A program made the position numbers and the translations under genes. Below, one piece after another: positions 1 through 7,274 of a DNA stretch of 9,827 nucleotides (position 1 is its first letter; each line of letters begins with the position of its first letter). The notes beneath the pieces were generated by a model. It worked only from the letters and a program-made list of their open reading frames with translations. It had not been told where the DNA came from and searched no databases. This stretch comes from Nitrosomonadaceae bacterium (GTDB lineage: Bacteria; Pseudomonadota; Gammaproteobacteria; Burkholderiales; Usitatibacteraceae): the NCBI GenBank assembly GCA_021300055.1, contig JAJTHU010000261.1, positions 1-9,827 of the forward strand, written 5' to 3'.

Positions 1-133
1 TGAAGCCGTCACCGCGGTGGCGCAGCCGAGTGATCACGTCGTGGTGATGAGCAACGGTGGTTTTGGTGGCGTACACGGCAAATTGCTTGCCGCCTTGGAA
101 ACGAAGGCGGCCAAGAGCGTGCAGGCGGGTTAA
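1..133 (+). CDS. mpl: UDP-N-acetylmuramate:L-alanyl-gamma-D-glutamyl-meso-diaminopimelate ligase Mpl, C-terminal end only
   Basis: Only the last 43 codons are inside the window; the frame begins at base 2 and ends at TAA 131-133. The visible peptide contains VVVMSNGGFGGVHGKLLAAL, the characteristic C-terminus of Mpl, where E. coli has a near-identical MSNGGFGGIHQKLL stretch. Mpl is a cytoplasmic Mur-ligase-family enzyme that attaches the recycled murein tripeptide to UDP-MurNAc, bypassing MurC, MurD and MurE. After that motif there is a short, poorly conserved lysine/alanine tail. The gene converges on ilvA with 21 bases between the two stops and no visible terminator hairpin. Assignment rests on this one motif, so other Mur ligases (MurC) cannot be fully excluded, but the GGFGGxH ending fits Mpl best. 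Confidence 0.85.
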   Translation, partial: EAVTAVAQPSDHVVVMSNGGFGGVHGKLLAALETKAAKSVQAG

Positions 134-154
134 CGCCTCGTTGATGCGCGACTG

Positions 155-1714
155 CTATCGCAAGAACATGCGATACGCGGGGTTGTTGGTCTCTTCCGAG
201 TATGCGTAACCGAGCGTCTTCAAGAATTTCTGGAAGGCGGCCTGCTCGTTCTTCGGAATTTGCAGTCCCACCAAGATACGACCCACGTCCGCGCCGTGAT
301 TGCGGTAATGGAACAATGAAATGTTCCAGTTGGGGGACATCGATGACAGGAAGTTCATCAATGCGCCAGGACGATCTGGAAACTCAAACCGGAATACGCG
401 CTCATCCTCAGCAAGCTTCGAGTGGCCGCCCACCAGATGTCGCACGTGCAGCTTGGCCATTTCATCGTCGGACAAATCGACCGCCGCAAAACCGTGTTTT
501 TTGAAGTGCGCCACGAGTTGCTTGGGTTCGTCGCGCCCCTTGATCGCTACGCCCACAAACACGTGCGCCGCTGCGGTGTCTGCGATACCGGAGGTGGAGT
601 CCCGCATGCGGTAAGCAAACTCAGTGATATTGCGTGGGCCGAGTGATTCACAAAACCGCTTAAAGCTGCCGCGCGTTTCGGGAACAGTCACGGCCAGCAG
701 CGCCTCATGGTGTTCACCAACCAGCGCGCGTTCTGCAACAAAGCGCAGACGATCGAAATTCATGTTGGCGCCACAGCAAATGGCGACAAAGGTCTTGTTA
801 CGTAGTTTGTTTTTCTCGAGATAGCGTTTGATGCCGGCGAGCGCGAGGCCACCCGAAGGCTCCATGATCGAGCGTGTGTCTTGGTAAATATCCTTGATCG
901 CCGCGCAGATTTCGTCGGTGCTGACCAACACCATCTCGTCCACGTATCGCTGCGCGAGGCGGAAGGTTTCTTCGCCGACTTGTTTGACTGCAACCCCGTC
1001 CGCAAAAAGATTTACGTGTGGCAAGGTCACGCGCTTACAAGCAGCGAGCGAGGCGGCCATGGCATTCGAATCAACCGGTTCAACGCCGATGATCTTGGTG
1101 CTCGGTGATAGCGCCTTGATGTACGCAGCGATACCACCAATGAGCCCGCCACCGCCGACCGGAACGAACACGGCATCGATGGGGTGCTGGAACTGGCGCA
1201 GGATCTCCATGCCGATGGTCCCTTGGCCGGCGATCACCAAGGGGTCATCGTACGGATGAACGTAGGTGAGCTTCTTCTTGTCCGCGAGCGACTTCGCGTG
1301 CAAGCCTGCCTCGTGATAACTGTCGCCATGCAGGACCACGGTGGCACCGCGACGCGCAACGGCGTCCACCTTGATTTGTGGCGTGGTCGTGGGCATCACG
1401 ATGGTTGCCTTGCAGCCGAGCTTTTGCGCGGCCAGCGCAACACCCTGTGCATGGTTGCCGGCACTGGCGCAGATGACGCCGCGCTTTAGCTCCGCCGGCG
1501 AGAGGTGCGCCATCTTGTTGTAGGCGCCCCGTAGCTTGAACGAGAAAACCGGCTGCAGGTCTTCGCGCTTCAAAAGAACCGTGTTGCCCAAGGCCTCTGA
1601 AATACCCGTCGAGCGTTCCAGCGGGGATTCAATCGCCACGTCGTAGACGCGCGCCTGGAGGATGGCTTTGAGATAGTCGGTTGGATGCGACTGGCGACTC
1701 TTGGAACTAGGCAT
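155..1714 (-). CDS. ilvA: threonine ammonia-lyase (threonine deaminase), biosynthetic long form
   Basis: PLP enzyme converting L-threonine to 2-oxobutanoate and ammonia, the first committed step of isoleucine synthesis, in the cytoplasm. Numbered from the chosen start (519 aa; E. coli IlvA is 514), the PLP lysine is K60 in SFKLRGAY. The SAGNHAQG loop is at 84-91, the glycine-rich phosphate-binding loop VPVGGGGLIGG at 184-194, and CCGAN at 313-317. The catalytic fold ends near 330. It is followed by two ACT-like regulatory modules, about 336-415 (ETRGSFKRFCE) and 438-505 (FEFPDRPGALMNF), the arrangement behind feedback inhibition by isoleucine. The frame stays open to an ATG at 1757-1759 (534 aa) and another at 1745-1747. 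I prefer the ATG at 1712-1714 because it matches the short E. coli N-terminus. No strong Shine-Dalgarno supports any of the three. It is divergent from rpiA. Confidence 0.95.
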   Translation of the reverse strand: MPSSKSRQSHPTDYLKAILQARVYDVAIESPLERSTGISEALGNTVLLKREDLQPVFSFKLRGAYNKMAHLSPAELKRGVICASAGNHAQGVALAAQKLGCKATIVMPTTTPQIKVDAVARRGATVVLHGDSYHEAGLHAKSLADKKKLTYVHPYDDPLVIAGQGTIGMEILRQFQHPIDAVFVPVGGGGLIGGIAAYIKALSPSTKIIGVEPVDSNAMAASLAACKRVTLPHVNLFADGVAVKQVGEETFRLAQRYVDEMVLVSTDEICAAIKDIYQDTRSIMEPSGGLALAGIKRYLEKNKLRNKTFVAICCGANMNFDRLRFVAERALVGEHHEALLAVTVPETRGSFKRFCESLGPRNITEFAYRMRDSTSGIADTAAAHVFVGVAIKGRDEPKQLVAHFKKHGFAAVDLSDDEMAKLHVRHLVGGHSKLAEDERVFRFEFPDRPGALMNFLSSMSPNWNISLFHYRNHGADVGRILVGLQIPKNEQAAFQKFLKTLGYAYSEETNNPAYRMFLR

Positions 1715-1787
1715 GGGAATGAGGTTGTCAGGCCCAAGCGACTGCATGGGCACACGCATCGTACAAGAAAACGGCTATCCTACACGC
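1715..1787. promoter_or_regulatory. ilvA/rpiA divergent intergenic region with a possible rpiA -10
   Basis: These 73 bases separate the preferred starts of ilvA (minus) and rpiA (plus), so both promoters should lie here or just inside the genes. On the plus strand TATCCT at 1776-1781 matches four of six bases of a sigma-70 -10 element. It ends only six bases before the rpiA ATG, which would give a nearly leaderless transcript. On the minus strand the overlapping TAGGAT (1777-1782) is an equally weak candidate for ilvA. No convincing -35 element is visible on either strand. Weak evidence. Confidence 0.3.
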
Positions 1788-2468
1788 ATGGACTCAAACC
1801 AACAGAACGCGCTTAAGGCCGCCGCCGCGAAGGCCGCGATCAAGGAAGTCCCCGAAAACACCATTGTCGGTGTGGGCACGGGGTCAACCGTCAACTTTTT
1901 CATCGACGAATTGATCGCCATTCGCGACCGTATTCAAGCCGCCGTTTCAAGCTCGAAGGCCTCCACCGCACGCCTTAAAGCGGGGGGCATTGAGGTGATC
2001 GCGCTAAATGATGCCGGGCCGCTTTCGGTCTATGTGGATGGGGCAGATGAAGTGACGCGCCAGCTTGCCATGATCAAGGGCGGTGGCGCTGCGCTTACCC
2101 GCGAAAAAATCGTCGCTGGCGCCTCGCAGCGATTCGTTTGCGTAGCGGACGCCTCAAAACTGGTTCCGGTGTTGGGCAAGTTTCCGTTGCCGGTCGAGGT
2201 CATCCCCATGGCGCGCAGCTTTGTGGCCCGCGAACTGGTCAAACTGGGCGGCCACCCTGAGTGGCGCATGCGCGACGACAAGGCAGTCGTCACGGACAAC
2301 GGCAACTGGATTCTCGACGTCCATGGGCTTTCCATCGAAAACCCGCCCCTCTTGGAGACCGAGATCAACCAGATTCCCGGGGTGGTCACGAACGGCATCT
2401 TCGCCCGGCGAGGTGCCGATGTGCTGCTGTTGGCGACCGCCGATGGGGTCCAGCGCATTACCCGTTAA
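1788..2468 (+). CDS. rpiA: ribose-5-phosphate isomerase A
   Basis: Interconverts ribose 5-phosphate and ribulose 5-phosphate in the non-oxidative pentose phosphate pathway, supplying ribose for nucleotides and histidine. The 226-residue product is close to E. coli RpiA (219) and carries every family signature. These are the phosphate-binding VGVGTGSTVNFFID (27-40), SSSKAST (54-60), VDGADEV (83-89) with D84 and D87, and IKGGGAALTREK (96-107) with K97 and the catalytic-base E106. KFPLPVEVIPMA (131-142) and the C-terminal IPGVVTNGIFARRGAD (196-211) also match. The frame is open upstream to a TTG at 1701, but the extension overlaps the ilvA N-terminus and lacks family similarity, so the ATG at 1788 is preferred. 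No clear Shine-Dalgarno precedes it. phoU follows 146 bases downstream; no terminator hairpin is visible between them, so read-through into phoU is possible. Confidence 0.96.
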   Translation: MDSNQQNALKAAAAKAAIKEVPENTIVGVGTGSTVNFFIDELIAIRDRIQAAVSSSKASTARLKAGGIEVIALNDAGPLSVYVDGADEVTRQLAMIKGGGAALTREKIVAGASQRFVCVADASKLVPVLGKFPLPVEVIPMARSFVARELVKLGGHPEWRMRDDKAVVTDNGNWILDVHGLSIENPPLLETEINQIPGVVTNGIFARRGADVLLLATADGVQRITR

Positions 2469-2519
2469 GGGGAAGGGAAGGGGCCGTGAGGGCCGACAGA
2501 CGGTGGCGCCGGTAAATTC

Positions 2520-2561
2520 GTGTAACAGAAACGTCATCGAGGGTCGTTAGACTCGTACAAT
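2520..2561 (+). promoter_or_regulatory. candidate PhoB (Pho) box and -10 for phoU
   Basis: Two 7-base tracts spaced as in a Pho box (7+4+7), GTGTAAC at 2520-2526 and ACGTCAT at 2531-2537, match 11 of 18 positions of the E. coli consensus CTGTCATAAAACTGTCAC by eye. A weaker third tract, GGGTCGT, lies at 2541-2547. A good -10, TACAAT (five of six), lies at 2556-2561, and the base stretch 17 upstream of it is a poor -35 (GTCATC), as expected for an activator-dependent promoter. A transcript would start near 2568, leaving a leader of roughly 45 bases before the phoU ATG. The -10 is fairly convincing; the Pho box is suggestive only. Confidence 0.45.
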
Positions 2562-2614
2562 TCAGGATTGGGGGCGCTTTTCCCTGCTCCGTCCCGCTTT
2601 TTAAGGCAACGCGA

Positions 2615-3322
2615 ATGGCCAACGAACACATTTCCAAGAAGTTTGACGCTGAACTCGAAGCGGTGCGCTCGCGCGTCCTGCAGATGGGTGGTTTGGTTGA
2701 GCAACAGATCAATCGTGCAATGGAAGTTCTCGCGTACGGTGATCTTGAGCTCGCTGAAAAAGTGATCGAGGACGATCATCGCGTCAACGCGCTCGAAGTG
2801 GCAATCGATGACGATTGCACCCACATCATTGCGCGCCGCCAGCCGACGGCATCGGACCTGCGCATGGTGATGGCAATCGTTAAAACGATCACCGACCTTG
2901 AGCGCATTGGAGACGAAGCGCAAAAGATTGCGCGCATGTCCAAGAAAGTGCACGAATCCAATATTAGCCTCGGCAACCGTTTGGCCGACGTGCGCTACGC
3001 AGCCAACATCGCAACGGACATGCTGAAGACTTCGCTCGACGCTTTCGCGCGCCTCGATTTGTCTGGAGCTGCTAAGGTCGTTAAGCAAGACGAAGAGGTT
3101 GACCAACGTTTCCGCGCGATTCTGCGTCAACTGGTGACCTTCATGATGGAAGACCCGCGCACCATTTCGGCGTCGATCGACATCCTGTTTATCGCTAAGG
3201 CGATTGAGCGTATTGGCGACCACGCCAAGAACATGAGCGAGTACGTCGTGTACCTGATTAAGGGCAAAGATGTCCGCCATGTGAGCGCAGAGGAATTTGA
3301 GAAAGCCACAACCGAAGAGTGA
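2615..3322 (+). CDS. phoU: phosphate signalling complex protein PhoU
   Basis: PhoU is a cytoplasmic, membrane-associated negative regulator that links the Pst phosphate transporter to the PhoR/PhoB two-component system and represses the Pho regulon when phosphate is plentiful. The 235-residue protein (E. coli 241) is the expected tandem of two three-helix bundles. Each carries the metal-binding signature: DLERIGDEAQKIAR at 94-107 and AIERIGDHAKNM at 196-207. The RRQPTASDLRMVM stretch (74-86) is also typical. The start has an AAGG Shine-Dalgarno at 2603-2606, eight bases before the ATG. In many bacteria phoU closes the pstSCAB-phoU operon; here it stands alone, with rpiA upstream and a terminator downstream, so any pst genes are elsewhere. 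A candidate Pho box lies upstream. Confidence 0.95.
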   Translation: MANEHISKKFDAELEAVRSRVLQMGGLVEQQINRAMEVLAYGDLELAEKVIEDDHRVNALEVAIDDDCTHIIARRQPTASDLRMVMAIVKTITDLERIGDEAQKIARMSKKVHESNISLGNRLADVRYAANIATDMLKTSLDAFARLDLSGAAKVVKQDEEVDQRFRAILRQLVTFMMEDPRTISASIDILFIAKAIERIGDHAKNMSEYVVYLIKGKDVRHVSAEEFEKATTEE

Positions 3323-3350
3323 TGTATTGGTTGAGTGCGGTTTGATGAGC

Positions 3351-3388
3351 AAATAAAAAACGCCGGTCGATGACCGGCGTTATTGTTT
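3351..3388. terminator. bidirectional rho-independent terminator between phoU and yggX
   Basis: A perfect 10-base-pair stem, AACGCCGGTC (3359-3368) against GACCGGCGTT (3372-3381), closes a three-base GAT loop. Read on the minus strand, the stem is followed by TTTTTTATTT (complement of 3351-3360), an excellent U-tract that would end the yggX transcript 26 bases past its stop. Read on the plus strand it is followed by TTATTGTTT, a weaker tract that can still serve phoU. It lies between two convergent genes, as expected for a shared terminator. Confidence 0.9.
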
Positions 3389-3407
3389 GGGGCTTGTGTT
3401 GCAAGCT

Positions 3408-3680
3408 TTAAGCGGCGGGCGGCACGTATCCACTGGCTTGGTCAGCCCCATCGCCGAAGAAGTGACGCATCATTTGCTCTTCCAAATACTTGCGCGCCTT
3501 TTGGTCAGCAAGGTTGAGGCGGTTCTCATTCACCAATCGCTTTTGGTGTTCCAGCCACTCTTTCCACGCCTGTTTGGAAACTTCTTCCCAAATGCGTTTG
3601 CCAATCGGACCAGGGTAGGGTGGGTAGTCGAGGCCTTCGGCTTCGGTTTTGAGCTTGACGCAGTTAACGGTGCGAGACAT
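3408..3680 (-). CDS. yggX: probable Fe(2+)-trafficking protein YggX / oxidative damage protection protein
   Basis: Small cytoplasmic protein of 90 residues, the family norm. It begins MSRTVNCVKL with the conserved cysteine at position 7, followed by the hallmark LDYPPYPGPIGKRIWEEVS (17-35) and WKEWLEHQKRLVNENRLNL (39-57), then KYLEEQMMRHFFG (64-76). YggX proteins protect iron-sulfur clusters from oxidants and are proposed to handle labile ferrous iron; the exact mechanism is unsettled. A GGA seven bases before the ATG can act as a weak ribosome site. It lies 57 bases downstream of argA on the same strand, a pairing common in betaproteobacteria, and its transcript would end at the strong hairpin 3359-3381. 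The C-terminal tail is short and proline/alanine-rich. Confidence 0.95.
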   Translation of the reverse strand: MSRTVNCVKLKTEAEGLDYPPYPGPIGKRIWEEVSKQAWKEWLEHQKRLVNENRLNLADQKARKYLEEQMMRHFFGDGADQASGYVPPAA

Positions 3681-3737
3681 AAGTGATCCAGTTAGAAGAG
3701 TGTTTATTCGTTGCGGGGTAGCCGATCAACCTCGGGG

Positions 3738-5063
3738 CTACAACTGCTTGGTGTAAACCCTAGATTTGCGCTCGTGGTTGTAACGCGCCTGCCGCTCGGC
3801 CGGCAGCGACCGAACGTCCGCTTCAACAAAGCCGCGCTCGACGAACCATTGCGTGGTCTGGGTAGAAAGCACAAACAATGATTTGAAGTTGCGGTCTTTA
3901 GCGCGTTTTTCAATATGCGAAAGGATGCGCTCGCCGCGGCCACCATCGCGGTAAAAAGGATTCACGGCGAGACAGGCCAGTTCGGCGATCTTTTCGCCGG
4001 GGTAAGGGTTCATCGCGGCGCAGCCGATCACTTCTTCCTCATGCGCCAATACGACAAAGCGGTCGATCTCTTTCTCCACCGACTCGCGTGAGCGTGCCAC
4101 CAAAATCCCGCGCTCTGCAAGTGGATCGATGAGCGCCATGATGCCGTCCACATCTGCTGGCGTGGCTTCGCGTAATTTGTCGGGTGATTCCAACACCACC
4201 ATCGTGCCGATACCATGGTGCGTGAACAATTCGATGAGCAACGCGCCGTCTACATGCCGGCTGATCAGGTGCGCACGCTTCACGCCTTCGCGCACGGCGC
4301 GCATGGCGGCCGGCAAGTAGTAGTTGATGTCCTCGGCCTGGGTGGACTCGCCGAGGAGCTTCTGGGCCTCTGCCGCCGTGATTTCGCTGATGAGTTTGTT
4401 ACGCGAATCGGTCGCGCCCATGGTCTCGGTCAGGAAAATCAGCTTCTCCGCCTTCAACGCAATCGCGACGGATGTGGCAACGTCTTCAAGCGTGCAGTTA
4501 AAGATATCGCCGGTTGGGGAGAAACCAATCGGCGACAGCAGCACAACTTCGTGATCGTCCAAGCGCCGATTGATGCCTTCGACGTCGACCTTACGCACTT
4601 CGCCGGTGTGCATGAAGTCGATGCCATTGCGCACGCCGTAAGGCTTGGCGGTAATGAAGTTGCCAGACGACACGCGAATGTCAGCGCCAGCCATCGGTGA
4701 GTTGGCAAGTTCGGTGGAGAGCGTGGCCTCAATTTCCATGCGTACGATGCCATTGGCTTCTTTGACGCACTTCAAGGCATCGAGGTCGGTGACGCGTCGG
4801 CCCTCTGCGTAGCGCCCCGCAACGCCGTGCTGACGCAACTGATCCTCGACTTGCGGGCGCGTGCCGTGTACCAGCACCACGCGCACTTCAAGGCTCACCA
4901 GCACGTTGATGTCGTGCGCGAGCTGCATCATTTCGCCATCGGTCAGCACCTCGCCCCCGAAGGCGATGACGATGGTGCGCTCGCCAAATTCGTGGATGAA
5001 CGGCGTGGCCGAGCGGAACCACTTGACGAAGGCTTCTAACTTGCGGGAATCGTTTCTAGGCAT
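3738..5063 (-). CDS. argA: amino-acid N-acetyltransferase (N-acetylglutamate synthase) ArgA
   Basis: Catalyses acetyl-CoA plus L-glutamate to N-acetylglutamate, the first step of arginine synthesis, in the cytoplasm. The 441-residue product (E. coli ArgA 443) is a two-domain protein. The N-terminal amino-acid-kinase-like domain, about 28-292, shows IAFGGEVLTD (33-42), VVLVHGTRPQV (62-72) and VSSGNFITAKPYGV (131-144), and is the usual site of arginine feedback. The C-terminal GNAT domain (297-441) has the acetyl-CoA loop VNPFYRDGGRGERIL (367-381) and ends with the typical FVERGF...RKSRVY. The reading frame runs to a GTG at 5085-5087, directly after the rsmE TAG, giving 449 aa. I prefer the ATG at 5061-5063 because it matches the E. 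coli N-terminus. Neither start has a good Shine-Dalgarno, and coupling to rsmE translation is likely. yggX follows. Confidence 0.95.
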   Translation of the reverse strand: MPRNDSRKLEAFVKWFRSATPFIHEFGERTIVIAFGGEVLTDGEMMQLAHDINVLVSLEVRVVLVHGTRPQVEDQLRQHGVAGRYAEGRRVTDLDALKCVKEANGIVRMEIEATLSTELANSPMAGADIRVSSGNFITAKPYGVRNGIDFMHTGEVRKVDVEGINRRLDDHEVVLLSPIGFSPTGDIFNCTLEDVATSVAIALKAEKLIFLTETMGATDSRNKLISEITAAEAQKLLGESTQAEDINYYLPAAMRAVREGVKRAHLISRHVDGALLIELFTHHGIGTMVVLESPDKLREATPADVDGIMALIDPLAERGILVARSRESVEKEIDRFVVLAHEEEVIGCAAMNPYPGEKIAELACLAVNPFYRDGGRGERILSHIEKRAKDRNFKSLFVLSTQTTQWFVERGFVEADVRSLPAERQARYNHERKSRVYTKQL

Positions 5064-5087
5064 GGGCGGGGATTCTATCAGCCGCAC

Positions 5088-5855
5088 CTATCCGAGGTCG
5101 CCCGCGCACGCTTGCATGACCGCGAGTGCGGCTAGGCCAGCCGTCTCGGTGCGCAGCACGCGCGGGCCGAGGGTGACCAGCGGTGCACCGTGAGCACGCG
5201 CCAGCGCGATTTCTTCGTCGGTGAAGCCACCTTCTGGCCCGACGATGATGGCCAGTGCTTGCTGCCGGTGGGCCTGCGTCCAATCATGGAGCGAAACACC
5301 ACCATCTGGGTGCAAGATGGCACAGGCACCGCTCTTCGTAGCTTGCGCGACCGCTTGGTCCAAGTCGGCAATGTCGGCGATGCGCGGTAAGCGATTACGC
5401 CCGCATTGTTCACAAGCTGCGATGGCAACGCCGCGCCAATGCTGTAGCCGCTTAGCCGCCCGCTCCGCATCAAGCTTGAGCGTGGTGCGGGTGCTGCGAA
5501 TGGGGGCAACGCAGGTCGCGCCGAGCTCGGTGGCCTTTTGCACGATCAAGTCCATCTTGTCGCCAACGGCAAGCGCTTGGACCAGTGTGATATCGAGCGG
5601 CGATTCACGTTGCGTGGTGCGCCATGCCTCGGCAGTTGCGGTCGCGTGGCGACGTTCGAGCGTGGCGATGGTCGCGAGCAGCTCGCCTTCATCGCTCTTT
5701 TCTGCCTCGTTTGTTTGGGCATCGAACAACACAATGGCGTCGCCCACGCTGAGCCGCAGCACGTGAAGATGCTGCACGATCGATGCGTCGAGCTCCAAGG
5801 CAACCGGCGTTTGTGTGCGCGGCAGAGAGGTAGGTGAAAAAAAGCGCGGGGGCAT
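5088..5855 (-). CDS. rsmE: 16S rRNA (uracil(1498)-N(3))-methyltransferase RsmE
   Basis: SAM-dependent SPOUT-fold enzyme that methylates N3 of U1498 in helix 44 of 16S rRNA, acting on assembled 30S subunits. The protein is 255 residues (E. coli 243). The N-terminal PUA-like RNA-binding domain covers about 1-75, with QHLHVLRLSVGDAIVLFD at 28-45. The C-terminal trefoil-knot domain has VQKATELGA (105-113), EQCGRN (149-154), IVGPEGGFTDEE (204-215) and LGPRVLRTETA (229-239), which form the SAM site. The start ATG at 5853-5855 is the first in frame and fits the family N-terminus; its ribosome site is weak. It opens a minus-strand block with argA immediately downstream (zero or 24 bases, depending on the argA start). 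It is divergent from the phosphatase gene at 5937. Confidence 0.95.
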   Translation of the reverse strand: MPPRFFSPTSLPRTQTPVALELDASIVQHLHVLRLSVGDAIVLFDAQTNEAEKSDEGELLATIATLERRHATATAEAWRTTQRESPLDITLVQALAVGDKMDLIVQKATELGATCVAPIRSTRTTLKLDAERAAKRLQHWRGVAIAACEQCGRNRLPRIADIADLDQAVAQATKSGACAILHPDGGVSLHDWTQAHRQQALAIIVGPEGGFTDEEIALARAHGAPLVTLGPRVLRTETAGLAALAVMQACAGDLG

Positions 5856-5936
5856 TGGGTGGGCGGCGGATGCCGGCGTGTACGGCTATTGTTTTGTTGT
5901 GGTTACGGAAGGCAGCGGGCGTATCATAGCGCCTCC
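5856..5936. promoter_or_regulatory. rsmE / phosphatase divergent promoter region
   Basis: These 81 bases lie between the divergent starts of rsmE (minus) and the inositol-monophosphatase-family gene (plus). TATCAT at 5922-5927 (five of six -10 bases) faces the plus strand, nine bases before the ATG at 5937. The overlapping complement TATGAT (5923-5928) could serve rsmE, about 70 bases ahead of its start. TTGTGG at 5897-5902 is a possible plus-strand -35, but with a long 19-base spacer. If the plus -10 is real, the phosphatase mRNA would have almost no leader. Confidence 0.35.
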
Positions 5937-6842
5937 ATGTCGACTATCGCATTGCCCGGGGAGAAAGTGTCCGACCAGAGCGGCGTTTCGGGCAAAAATG
6001 CCCCAAAACGCCCGCCAATCAACGAGTTTGATCTCGCGCAGATCGCCGAGCCTGTGACGCGACTCGTGCAGGAAATCGCGATGCGCGATCTCATGCCGCG
6101 CTTCCGGCGGGTCGCGGCCGAACGCAAGCACGATGGCTCGGTTGTTACCGAGGCCGATCGTGTGGTTGAGGCCGCGCTCGCCGACGCGCTGCCGCGCATT
6201 GTTGATTGCCCGGTGCTCGGTGAAGAGATGGATCTCGTGAGTCAGCGTCAGTTGTGGGCGAACGGCGAGTGGTTTTGGTGTGTTGACCCGCTCGATGGAA
6301 CGGCAAATTTTGCGGCGGGTAAGCGCTACTTCGGCATTTCGGTGGCGCTGATGCATCGGCGCCGTAGTGTCTTTGGCATGGTGCTCGACCCAAACCGCGA
6401 TGAACTTTTTCACGCCCATCTCGGTGGTGGTGCGTGGCTCACCGAAAAACACGCTGCCGCGAAACGGCTGAAGGTGCAACCAACTGTGCCGCTCGCTGAC
6501 GCTTACCTCGAGATTGGCCGATACAAGCGGCTCGGTCGCTTGCAGTCTGCGCTGCGGGCGCATGCCCCGTGCCGAAAGGTTGGGCAGATTGGCGCGTCGG
6601 TGTTGCAGTGGTGCCATCTCGCCGCGTCGCGGGTCGATGTGTTTCTGCACGCAGGCGAACATCCTTGGGATTACGCCGCCGGGGCGCTAATCCTTGAGGA
6701 AGCGGGTGGCCGCACTGCGACCCTCACGCACGATGATTATTGGCGCGGTGACGCTGACGCCATGTGGGAGCAATCGGTGATTGCGGCGCGCCATCCAGCG
6801 CTATTTGAAGACTGGAAGCGCTGGGTGCGGCAGCACGTGTAG
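5937..6842 (+). CDS. inositol monophosphatase family phosphatase, possibly histidinol-phosphatase (HisN-type)
   Basis: Mg-dependent, lithium-sensitive-type sugar/polyol phosphatase of the IMPase superfamily, 301 residues from the ATG at 5937. The three metal-site motifs are intact: LGEE (94-97), WCVDPLDGTANF (114-125) with D118 and D121, and HPWDYAAGALILEEAGG (242-258) with D245. DGSVVTEAD (66-74) is also present. Residues 1-30 are a poorly conserved, basic and proline-containing extension before the domain starts at about 31, so the true start could be later, though no better ATG is evident. The family includes SuhB, CysQ and HisN-type histidinol-phosphatases, which motifs alone cannot separate. 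HisN is plausible for a free-standing gene in this lineage but is inference. The frame is open upstream to a GTG at 5859, inside the intergenic region. It converges on the DUF350 gene with nine bases between stops. Confidence 0.85.
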   Translation: MSTIALPGEKVSDQSGVSGKNAPKRPPINEFDLAQIAEPVTRLVQEIAMRDLMPRFRRVAAERKHDGSVVTEADRVVEAALADALPRIVDCPVLGEEMDLVSQRQLWANGEWFWCVDPLDGTANFAAGKRYFGISVALMHRRRSVFGMVLDPNRDELFHAHLGGGAWLTEKHAAAKRLKVQPTVPLADAYLEIGRYKRLGRLQSALRAHAPCRKVGQIGASVLQWCHLAASRVDVFLHAGEHPWDYAAGALILEEAGGRTATLTHDDYWRGDADAMWEQSVIAARHPALFEDWKRWVRQHV

Positions 6843-6851
6843 TGCGTGTCG

Positions 6852-7268
6852 CTAGTAGGTCATCGCGGCGGCGTTCAACAGCCCCGCTGCAATCGAAATT
6901 GCGCCGAGGAAAATACCGCTCGCTAACTTTCCTGCGGGGATGTCGTGAACGATGTTCGGCAGCGCGATGCGCGCGACGATAAAGACGATCAACTGCACAA
7001 GCAGCGCAATCGTTCCCCAGACGGCGAGGTCAACCAAATTGACGCTGTGCGTGATCGCAGACGACAGTGGCAGCACCATGCCGATGATCGTGCCCGATAG
7101 GCTGCACGCAGCCGCCACGTTGCCCTCGCGAATGAGCGCGAACTCGCGGTACGGTGTGATGCGCACGTACACGGCGACGAATATCAGCATCAGTGCCGCT
7201 GATATGCCAAGGTAGATGAGGAAGTCGTCGAATCCAGCGAACGATTCCATCAGTAGGTATTGGGCCAT
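6852..7268 (-). CDS. DUF350 family inner-membrane protein (YjfL/UPF0719 type)
   Basis: A 138-residue, very hydrophobic protein with four predicted membrane helices at about 16-36, 50-71, 79-100 and 115-135. It contains the DUF350 features ITPYREFALIREGNVAAA (37-54) and SLSGTIIGMVLPLSSAI (56-72), and the repeated two-helix layout of the family. The molecular function of DUF350 is unknown. E. coli YjfL is encoded next to YjfM (DUF1190) and the ATP-grasp protein YjfC, the same companions as here. It is the last gene of the speE-like/DUF1190/GNAT/ATP-grasp operon, 70 bases after the ATP-grasp stop. Unlike the other genes of the operon it has a good Shine-Dalgarno (AAGGA, 7275-7279), so it is probably translated independently. 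A three-unit tandem repeat fills much of the gap upstream. No terminator is visible before the convergent phosphatase gene. Confidence 0.88.
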   Translation of the reverse strand: MAQYLLMESFAGFDDFLIYLGISAALMLIFVAVYVRITPYREFALIREGNVAAACSLSGTIIGMVLPLSSAITHSVNLVDLAVWGTIALLVQLIVFIVARIALPNIVHDIPAGKLASGIFLGAISIAAGLLNAAAMTY

Positions 7269-7274
7269 CGTCGT

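Noticed and set aside
2469..2519. Possible terminator after rpiA (GGCC at 2482-2485 and 2491-2494)
   Set aside because: Only a four-base stem with no following U-tract; not a credible terminator.
2534..3352. Long minus-strand open frame (272 codons) opposite phoU
   Set aside because: It is an antisense shadow of phoU, has no recognisable family motifs and is rich in His/Arg/Asn as expected from reverse-reading a GC-rich gene; phoU itself is unmistakable.
4215..4700. Plus-strand open frame (161 codons) opposite argA
   Set aside because: Antisense shadow with shadow-like composition; the argA frame carries both expected domains.
5221..5766. Plus-strand open frame (181 codons) opposite rsmE
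   Set aside because: Low-complexity Ser/Ala-rich translation with no motif; rsmE is clear on the other strand.
5886..6662. Minus-strand open frame (258 codons) opposite the inositol-monophosphatase-family gene
   Set aside because: No family resemblance, and it lies wholly opposite a gene with intact catalytic motifs.
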